Origin: Brugia malayi | Taxonomy: Eukaryota > Nematoda > Chromadorea > Rhabditida > Onchocercidae | Length of the DNA: 64,000 nt | NCBI RefSeq assembly: GCF_000002995.4 | Contig: NW_025062476.1 | Span: 1,786,001 to 1,850,000, forward strand | Direction: 5' to 3' | Part shown: positions 54,601 through 64,000 of the stretch, in pieces | Layout: every line of letters begins with the position of its first letter | Position numbering within the stretch: position 1 is the stretch's first letter | Position numbers and translations under genes: made by a program | Notes under the pieces: generated by a model | What the model saw: the letters and a program-made list of their open reading frames with translations, nothing else | The model's database searches: none | Told to the model about the DNA's origin: nothing

Positions 54601-57009
54601 AAAAAAAAAGTATTAAAAATTGAAAAGCGCTTTATTACTAATGTTGGATTGAAAGAAAAAAAAAAAAAGAAAAATGAAATCTTAAAATGAACTAAGATTT
54701 GAGAGGAAAGAAACGATGTATAATAGCTCAAAATATTCAATATTCTTCTTTTCATGGTAAATTGATCAGAATAGAACTGAGCAAAAAAAAAAAAAAAAAA
54801 AATGAAAAAAAGAAATGTCCCAAAGGATTTTAATTGTTGCTTGGGTAGTTTGTTTGTAGGAAAAGTTTAAAATAGAAATTTGAAAGGATGAAAATTACTT
54901 CTACAACTATTATTGATCAATTCAATCATTTAAGCACGAGAACACGATGAATTATACTTGATGACATCGATCAAAATTTAATTTATGAAAAAAGTTTAAT
55001 AAATTTTTGAAAAAAAAAAAAATTTTTGCCATTCTTAAATGTTTTTTAGCTTAATCATTATCATTTTGATTGTTTGATCAATTATTGAAAACGTGAAATA
55101 CGTAAAAATGTATAAGTTTTGTAGATACACTTTCAGTAATAAAGTATTTAATATTATCAAATAAATTTGCTTCATTAAAATATGATAAATTTAAAGAAAA
55201 AAAAATTTTTTTTTAACTTTCAAATTTGGGTAAGAAATTTTGGAGAAAAAAAAGCTAAATTTAAATAATGTTTAAAAAAAGAAAAATACATTGTTCTAAG
55301 CGCCAATTATTGTTAATTAGCGATAATATTTGAATTTTGCCAGCAATTTAGTATAACAAATTGCTTATCCTTGTATCCAATTAATTGTTTGTTTTGTTTT
55401 TTTTGTTTTTTTTTTTTTGTTTTTGTTTACTTAATCGATTTATTATTTTAATGTATTTAATTGTTTTTTTTTTATGACTATAATTGATTATTTTCAATCA
55501 TTTATTTGATTTATTTTAATTTAAATAACATAAGTTGTTAAAATTTAAAAAATGTATTTTTTAAAAAACGAACGAAAAATTTGAATTATTTTTATTCGAA
55601 ATTGATTAATTACAAAAATAAATGATAATAGTAATAATAAAGTTAGCAATTAAATTTTATACAATGACATAAATATATTTTATTTTATAAATTTGTTTAA
55701 AAAAGTAAAATAATAATTTGTGATAAATATAATTAGTAATATTATTACGTGTTAATTAACGTGAAATTACTTAAATTTGCAATAAGTATTTCACGGATTA
55801 CGTAGCATTCGTCATTGCTCATAAGTTACGTAGAAGTACAATTGTAATAAAAATGAAAAACTTTAATACAACTGTTTTACCATTGGACGATCAATAAACA
55901 ATATTAATGATTACTTAGTTGATGCTTCCGAATGACGTACGTTACGTCAATGATTTTTAAAATAAATTACTGTAAATTAAAGTCGAATTTTAATTACTAC
56001 TAATAATATGCTACAAATGAAAAATACATCTATCTGAGCGCTAATAATAATGATCAAAAAGTTAAAATTAATCATTGATAGAAGTAAACAATTTAAAAAT
56101 TCATAATATGATAGAAAATAAACAAACAAACAAACAAACAAAGAAAATGATATTTCTTAAAATGTTAAAATTTTAATTCTATCACATTCCATATGAAAAT
56201 ATTATTAAAATAGAATATATTGCATATTAAATTATATTAAATTATTGCTATTCAAAGTGTTATTTAAAAGAATTAAAAAAAAAAAATTAACTTACTTAGG
56301 AATACTTAATTAAAGATTACTTTTAAAAAGCTAGAAAGGTATATGAGGAAAGGTAAGAGAAAAGGATTAGAGAGAATTAAAGATAAGATATTTTAAAATG
56401 TAAGTGTGAAATAAAGTTAAGAAAATGGAGAAAATATCTCCCTAATGGTTTAAAACTTTCCATCCATTAATCATTCAATTCTTTTTATTATATGTGATTT
56501 ATCACTTTTGTCATTCGTTTCTCTCTTTTTTTCTTTTTTTATTTTTATTTTTGTTTTGTTTTGTTTTTTTTTTCATTCTTAACAAATATAAACATTTATT
56601 AGTTAAAATGTCACTTTTAAAATTTTTTTCTCTCTCACATCGCAACTTTCAATTTTGTCATATTTATATTTACAAATACATCTAAATGTAAATATTTCTT
56701 ATCGATCAAATTTATTAGTATTCATTCAATGAAATTTTCAATCTTTCATTTCATTTAATCATTTCGTTTTTAATTTTATTATCATATCATATATTTATTA
56801 TCATATTATCAATTTTATTATCATATCACATTTATCATATATCATACAAATAAATTGAATAGTGATAATATCAGACTATTAATGAATTAACAGAAACGAA
56901 ATGAAATAATGATAATAATAAATAGTAAACAAAAATAGAAAAAACAATTTAAATAGTTAAATGATAAAATGAGAATTAAAAATTCAATTACACAATCATA
57001 AATGAAAAA

Positions 57010-57360
57010 TTTATATATCATAGTGAATAATTTAAATATTACTTACTTAGTTAAAAACTATTATTACGTATAATTCAAACACTACTTACTCAGTTTAAAA
57101 ATATTACTTGTAATAATTTAATTTAAATATTACTTATAACAATTTAATTATTACTTAGTTAGTTTAATGTCACTTACGATAATTTAATTTAAATATTACT
57201 TATAATAATTTAATTACTACTTAGTTAGTCTTAAAATATTACTTAAATAATTTAATTTAAATATTACTTATAATAATTTAAGTATTACTTAGTTAGTTTA
57301 ATGTTACTTACGATAATTTAATTTAAATATTACTTATAATAATTTAATTATTACTTACTA
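57010..57360. repeat. Degenerate AT-rich tandem repeat, about 60-bp unit
   Basis: Five to six imperfect copies of ATTTAAATATTACTTATAAT plus AATTTAATTATTACTTAGTT. Confidence 0.8.
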
Positions 57361-60300
57361 AGTTTTTCATGTTTACAACTGTTTCGTAGGAGGAAAGAAG
57401 GGAATGAAAGAAAATATTTCTTCCAATTTTCTTTTTTTTTCTCAAATGCTTCATTATCATTCATTGTTGTAATCTTTGGGATCACAATTATCATAAATAT
57501 ATTAAAATCTATGTTTGAAATCAAATTTCAACAAAAATAACACTTATCATTACTTTTCATTTATAATAAGTATGAATGATAAAGTTGGTGGTAAATGTTT
57601 TAATTATGCATTTTCAATCTTTTTAATAAACAAATAATATCTGATGTAATTTTTAAAAAAAAATTAATGATTAAATTAATTGGTGAAAAAAAATTAATTT
57701 AGAAATTAATTTAAACTAATTTCAGCTAAAGACAAAAGAATTTTTAATAAGATAATTTAATCATTTATTCAAAATCAAAAAAAAAAAAATGATATGAATT
57801 AAAATAAAAATTCCAAAAAAAAAAAACTTAAAAAAATAAAATTTTTCGTGAAGAAAAAAAAATATAGCATAGCTAAATATTGTTAATAGCAAAACAAACA
57901 AACAAACAAATAATTTTTTAAAAAAAAAAGTAAATAAAATAAAAGTATGAAATATATTATTTAAATGAATAAAGACGAAAATTGAAAATTGTTAGAAATG
58001 AAAACATTGAGCATTCATTAAAAATAATTTTAGCATTTATAAATGTTAAAATAATTTTAGCAATTAGCATTCTTTTAACAATTTTCTTTTTCTTTAAAAG
58101 AATTATAAATATGATTAAATTTGAAAGAGAAAAAAGAGAGAGAGAGGGAGAGAGAGAAACAGATAGATTTAAATTAAAAAAAGATTTCTTGGAAAAATTC
58201 AATTTAATAATCGAATTATTTTGCAAATTTATAAACATAAAGCAATATTTAATAATATAAAATATTATTATAGTTCAATTTCAAAAAAAAAAAAAAGGAA
58301 AGGAAAAAAGGAAAAAATGCTTTTATTTTTTAGTTTTAGAAACGAAAAACGGAAGGGAACGAAAATAAAATTCGGAAATGACATTTGAAATTAGTATTAA
58401 AAAAGAGAAAATCAAATTTCTGCTGAAAATGAAATGATGCAATCAATAGTGAATAAATAATAATTTAAATCCTTTTTTTATTTTATCAAATTTTTAACTT
58501 TTCTAATTTTTATCATTTCTCTAATTTCTTTAATTAGCCAAATAATTTATTTTAAAATCTTTGTTGTTCTAAAATTTTATCAAATTTTCTTCTCTTTCTT
58601 TACATTGTAATAATGATAAATCATTTGAACTAGCAAAAAAGTTTAATTTCATTTTGTAAAGTTGAAATTACCTTTCGAAAAATTTTTCGTTCTTAGAAAT
58701 TTATTGATTGAATTAAATTTCTCATCTAACTATGTCGGATTAGATCATAGAATTTTCTAGCGATTTCTATCGATTAAATCAGATATCTTAAAAAATAAAG
58801 AAAAGAAAAATGAAACTTTTCATATATTTTAAATTTCATAAATTTCATACTTTTCAAAGTTTTCATACATTTTAAAAAATTTAAATTTTAATTTGATCAT
58901 TTGAATTTCTAAAAAGATTACTTATCATTAAAAGGTGCCATTTCATTTTATTTCATTAAAAATTTCTGATAAAATTTCAAAAATGCCAAACTTTATCGAA
59001 ATTTGTTTTGAACTATACAAGAAGGCTTTTATTGATAGAAGGCTATAAGTATGCAAATTTTAATTTAAAAAAAAAAAAAAAACTGAATTAATATCAAAAA
59101 TGAATTTTATCAACAATTTCTGTAAATAACTTTTAAATAATAATAAATTTTGAAATTATTAAAACACAAAAAAAAAAAATTGGATTAATACAAAAAATTT
59201 TAAAAAATTGTTTGTAAAAAAAATTGAAAAATATTAATATTCTATCATAATTTATAATTTTATAATATGATTATGATTTAGAAAATTTTATTTTAAGTTT
59301 TCAATGCAAATTGGAAATAAATAATTTTCTTTTTCAATTGAAATCATTCATGTAGCGTATAATTAAGTGCAATTAATTAAACTTAATTTATTATTTAATT
59401 TTAAGCTCTTTAATCAATTCCAAACATTAAAAATTTCAATTAAATATATTTTTGCTCATTTTTCATCCAATTAAAAAATCAATTTAATTGTCTTTTTTGG
59501 TTCATATTAAATAAACCCAAGTAGATTAACTATTTTATTCAATTTTTTTTTTATTTCTTTTTTTAAAAAAAAGAGAATGTTTTAAGCTAATTTTTCAATG
59601 ATTAGATTTCATTTTATTTTTTTATTTTTTTTTTCAATTGCATAAATTATTTAAAAAATTCTTTTCCAATAATTGCACACTGAAAAATGAAAGCGTTAAA
59701 TTTACATTTGCGCTTTTTCATTTTTTTTTTTTTTTTTTAACTCTCTGTTAATATTTACTTAGAAATGAAAATGCCGAAATGTTGGTTATTTGAAAAAAAA
59801 AAAAAAAAGGAGAGAGAGAGAGAGAGAGAAAAAATTGTTTACTTTTTCGTTTTTCAACTAGCTAAAAGCATTGATTTCATTCAGGCTTGTTAGACATAAT
59901 TTAGGAAAAGAATAAAAAGAGCAAAAAATTGAAAACAATATTTTGGAGCTTATTTTTTTTTTTTTAAATTTCAGGCTTTAAATTTTAGGCTTGCTATAAT
60001 ATATACATATTTCATTTTTTTTTTTTTTTTAAAGAGAATAGAGAGTAGAGGTGAAATGAAAAGTTTTAGTTTTAAATTTATCATTTTTAAATGTTAATAT
60101 TCTTTAGTTCTTTTTTTTTTTTTTTTGTTATTTCCATTAAATGAACAATTCATTTTCATTTTTTATCAATTTTTTTTTTTTAAAAAAGAAAAGATATATA
60201 ATTTATAGTTATATAATTTATTAATTATAGTTAAGTTTCATTTGCTTTAATTTATTTTTCATTCATAAACAATAAATACATATACATTTAAAAAATTTTT

Positions 60301-60441
60301 TAGTAAATGAAATCGTTTTTTTTTTTTTATGAAAGATATTAATTTCGTCTTTTTTAATGTTTATTAAAAAAAAAAAATGTTATTAGAAGAACATAAACGC
60401 GTTTTATTATTTTCTTTTAATTAAAATGTTGAGAATAGAGT

Positions 60442-60535
60442 AGTTGTTGTTGTTGTTATTGTTATTGTTTGTTATTATTGTTATTGTTGTTGTTGTTATT
60501 GTTATTGTTGCTGTTGTTATTGTTTGTTATTATTT
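60442..60535. repeat. (GTT/ATT)n microsatellite
   Basis: Compound trinucleotide run of GTT and ATT. Confidence 0.85.
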
Positions 60536-60789
60536 TTACAATTAGCTTTTCTTAAAGAACAAAAAAAGTTAGCTTTATCATAAATTATTCATTCAAATTA
60601 CATGAAATTTAATTGAAAGCTAAATCAATTCGAAAAAACTTTCAAATTTATCAAATTTATGCTCAAAAAAATTTTTTTCCACTTTTAATCTTTTTTTTTT
60701 TGGCTATGGCAGAATAACAAAATTTGTTAGTGCTAACACAGAAAATTTTCTTCCTTTTTTTTTTTGGTTGTTTTTATATGACTTCAATG

Positions 60790-60850
60790 AAGAGAGAGAG
60801 AGAGAGAGAGGGAGGGAGAGGGAAAGAAAGAAAGAGAGAGAGAAAGAAAA
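60790..60850. repeat. (GA)n-rich microsatellite
   Basis: Interrupted GA/GGGA/AAAG run. Similar GA tracts occur at 22395-22431, 24851-24895, 58135-58158, 59811-59829, 63384-63396 and 63527-63541. The Arg/Glu or Leu/Ser frames they create are not genes. Confidence 0.85.
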
Positions 60851-61489
60851 AAAAAACAAACCAAAAATAATGTTTGATAGGCAAAACAAAAAAATTAGAT
60901 TTGATTTGGTATTTAAAGTTTGTAAAACTGGAAATGAGAAGAAAATGCTAAAATAGAAAAGATGAAATTAGCAAAAGTTAAAATTAATTTAAAATTAGTT
61001 TAACATAAAAGAGATGAATGTTAGAAGGAAAAAAAAAATACGAAGATATGAAATAATTTTAGAATGAAATGCATATGAAAAAAATATTTGGAATGTATAA
61101 AGTTATATTAGATTAATTTTCATGCAATTATCAATGATTAGCTGCAGTTTATCACTGATAAACTTAATTAGTCGTAGCATAAATGACATTTAGGTAAAGT
61201 AATTAAATAACTCGAATGTCATATTTTATCAGATTCAATATGATTGATATTAGTAGTAGTAGTAGTACTGACATATTTGATCGTTTAGTACACGTCACTC
61301 TACGTGAATAACGATAATATAGTTAGAGTTACCTAATATTTCAAAAGTTATCATTTCTGGTATTCAACTGAATATTCTAAAAAATATCAAACTATTCGGC
61401 TATTATCACTTATTTAACGTAAGTATGAAAAGTCATCACGCTGTCATATAGCACGATTTATCGCCTCAACGTGTAGCATTCAGAAGTAC

Positions 61490-61680
61490 TACGTCAAAAA
61501 CACGAAACCATACGTAAACCTATCAAAATGACAATCCATTACGTTAAAAAACACGAAATCATACGTAAACCTATCAAAATGACAATCCATTACGTTAAAA
61601 AACACGAAATCATACGTAAACCTATCAAAATGACAATCCATTACGTTAAAAAACACGAAATCTTACGTGAATCTATCAAA
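61490..61680. repeat. 51-bp tandem repeat with ACGT-containing motifs
   Basis: About 3.5 nearly identical copies of a 51-bp unit containing CATACGTAAACCTATCAAAA and TGACAATCCATTACGTTAAA. The copies are much more alike than those of the other arrays in the window, so this array is probably recent. Confidence 0.9.
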
Positions 61681-63659
61681 TGCTTAATAAATTAGCTTAC
61701 CTGTAATGTTAGATCTGATTATTCTTTGATATTTTCAGGTAAATTCTTTCCTTTTTTTTTTTTTTTTTACATGACAATATGACAATTGCAATTTTGTTGG
61801 ACGAATGAATGCATTTGCATTTGCAATTTTGCAACAAATGCATTTGCGTTTTGCGTTTTTTTTTTTTTTTTTTTTTGTAAGATTAAATTAATTGTTTTCA
61901 TTTGCTTTTTTATGTTATTTTTTATATGATGTAAACGGAAAATTAACAGGAAGAAAAAAAAAAGAGAGAAAGAAGAACGGAAAAATTGAAAGTAAAAGAT
62001 GTAAAAGGGCAATTCAACACAATTCATCAAAGTAAAACTAAAAAAGAAAAAAAGGGAAGAAAGAAAGTTTTGAAAAAAAAAATAGAAATGGAAGAAAATA
62101 TGAAACAAAAAAATCGTCAAAATATTTTCATCAAAATATTTTACTCATTTTTTTCTCTGTTTTTTTTTTTTTTTTGTTTGTTTGTTTTTTTGAAATTGAC
62201 GAAAACAATATGACCGTCAAATATTTTTAAAATTTTCTTAATATATTACTGATATATGATGCATATGCTTATGTCATCATCAATTAGCAATATCATTATG
62301 AAAATTTTATGCTAATAAATTCAAATGTTTCTTTTTTTTTTTTTGTTCATTTTTACTTCAAAATAATTTTCAAAAAAAAAAAATTTGAAGCATAATAATT
62401 TCAAAAAAATTGAAAAAAGAAAGTGAAATAACAATGATATTTGAGCAAAAAAACAAATTAATAGTTTAATAGAATTTATTGAATTTTACTCTTTTTTTTT
62501 TTAACAAAATGTAACAATTTCATACTAAATTTTATTAAAAAAAAGACTTAAATATAACACAAAATGTCTAATTTTTTATTTTTCAAAAAAAAGAAAAACA
62601 ATAATTTTTAGTTTTTAATTTCGAGTTAATGTTTCAATTTTAATTTTCTAATGATAATTATGCATCAAAAATAATTAAAAATGAATGACAATTGAAATTA
62701 GCAAAAGTTAATCAAAAGTGTAAAAGATCGAAAAATATGATAGAAACAAAAATAGATGCATTTTTAAGATGTCACATTCAAATAAAATATTGTCACATGA
62801 TATATATAATAATAATAAAGTTTAATAAATAAAATGTAACCAAAAAAAAAAAAGTGAAGTAATATGAAATGTTATTAATAATTCAAAATATTGTCCAAAA
62901 TCTGATTTACTTTTTAAAAAAAAGTAAAATAATATCAAATTTTATCAATTTAAAATGTTGTCCAAAATATTTGATTTACTCAAAAAAAAAAAAAAAAAAA
63001 TTACTGTGTTATTAATTTTGATGAATGAAAATATGATTTTAATTATTAATTTGAGTGATAAAAAACGAACAATTATCTTCTTTCATCTTTCCGCTATTTG
63101 AATGATAATAAATAACAATATGGTAATTAAATATTAGAATTTAAAAATTGAAAATTGAAAATGATACGAATAAGCAACAGATTATTAATTATATCAAAAA
63201 ATTATTAAAGAGAAAATTTAAGTAAAACTATCATTACTATCAATTTTTTTCAATTTTTTTTTTAAGTGATAATGAATAATACAATAATAGAAATAATCAA
63301 TTCAACAATATTTCTATTTTTTTTTCATCACCGTCTTTTTCTTTTCAGGAAACGAAAACAAGAAAAACGGTTAAATATGAGAAAGAGAGAGAGAGACCGG
63401 ATGAAATAGAATAGCATTAAAATAGATAAATGATATTGTTGGCAAGAAGTAAAATGAGAATAAATTGTTTCCTGAAATTAAAAGAAAAAAATGAAAAAAA
63501 AAAAAAATGAGAAAATAAAAAGAAGTGAGAGAGAGAGAGAGAAAAAAAAGGAAAGGATGGAAAATTAAAAGTATTTCTTTAAATAGAAAAGTGAAGAAGG
63601 GATAAAGAAAGAGAATAAATGAAATAAGAAATTTAAATGATTGAACAACTGATTGAATT

Positions 63660-63755
63660 GTTATTATTATTGTTAATATTACTATTAATTATGAAATATT
63701 GTTCATATTATTTTATTATTATTACTATTATTACTACTGTTATTATTACTATTAC

Positions 63756-63800
<45 letters not shown>

Positions 63801-63911
63801 TGTTATTAATACTGTCATTATTATTATTATTATTACCATCATTACTACTGTCATTACTATTATTATTACCATTATTATTATTACTATTATTACTACTGTC
63901 ATTATTATTAC

Positions 63912-63999
<88 letters not shown>

Positions 64000-64000
64000 G
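63660..64000. repeat. (ATT)n microsatellite running to the window end
   Basis: Long ATT/ACT/ACC trinucleotide tract that becomes pure (ATT)n from about 63910 and continues past the window edge. It creates an Ile/Val-only frame that is not a gene. Confidence 0.95.

Larger units (their letters stand above)
52500..64000. other. Gene-poor region upstream of the K2P gene
   Basis: About 11.5 kb with no exon I can support. It is AT-rich and dominated by homopolymers, GA runs and tandem repeats that are listed separately. The open frames here are low-complexity (Phe/Ile/Lys/Asn-rich) or run through satellites. It may contain the K2P promoter and distal 5' exons: an acceptor TTTTTAG lies 12-17 nt before the K2P ATG, so the 5' UTR is either trans-spliced or begins upstream. 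Two clusters of ACGT-type palindromic motifs (55745-55952 and 61290-61680) stand out. Confidence 0.5.

Noticed and set aside
57957..58260. Overlapping frames on both strands around a GA run
   Set aside because: Simple-sequence translation (Ser/Leu or Arg/Glu), open on both strands at once.
61767..62213. Frames of 117 and 75 codons
   Set aside because: Poly-T/poly-A derived Phe- or Lys-rich sequence with no splice or family support.
63708..63914. 68-codon Ile/Val-only frame
   Set aside because: Translation of an ATT/ACT/ACC trinucleotide microsatellite.
1..64000. tRNA, rRNA, CRISPR arrays or bacterial (endosymbiont) genes
   Set aside because: No tRNA cloverleaf boxes, rRNA blocks, spacer-repeat arrays or long intronless bacterial frames were recognised by eye; a tRNAscan or Infernal run would be the decisive test.

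Overview
The window is AT-rich animal DNA with short exons, GT-AG introns, long poly-T/poly-A tracts and no bacterial features. Gene content and protein style (an expanded TWK-type K2P channel, a PROM-1/FBXO47 F-box gene, secreted lustrin-like cysteine-rich modules) point to a nematode. A spirurid/filarial-type clade III worm is my best guess; that assignment is an inference and no species marker was read. I assembled exons by hand from splice sites and reading phase. In all six multi-exon models the phases close from the first to the last exon.

Layout. 1-3343 (+): 3' part of translation initiation factor eIF3 subunit D, 10 exons. 4842-9616 (+): complete folliculin (FLCN) homologue, 11 exons, 604 aa. 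11227-22191 (-): secreted protein of about 1,096 aa with 17 Cys-Cys modules, 19 exons, with a decayed exon duplication and a minisatellite in its introns. 22192-24961: divergent intergenic region with three CCGGAA sites and a CRE-like site. 24962-29928 (+): FBXO47/PROM-1 F-box gene; its 5' exons carry a PCNA-binding (PIP-like) motif and a KEN box and may be an N-terminal extension or a separate small gene. 29929-34576: AT-rich intergenic DNA with one coding-like island. 34577-39009 (-): gene of about 372 aa homologous to the C-terminal domain of its upstream neighbour. 41055-52499 (-): two-pore-domain K+ channel, 17 exons, modelled as 966 aa with an unusually long cytoplasmic tail. 52500-64000: gene-poor DNA with satellites and microsatellites.

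Main point of interest. The last exon of the K2P channel and the separate gene just downstream both encode the same unrecognised domain of about 200 aa (conserved blocks NYCFVI, RIYS-WKTC-SF-RI, KRIFVQ-WR). This looks like a local duplication of an orphan domain joined to a potassium channel, or alternative C-terminal ends of one transcription unit. The housekeeping genes (eIF3d, folliculin) share no obvious pathway with the others.
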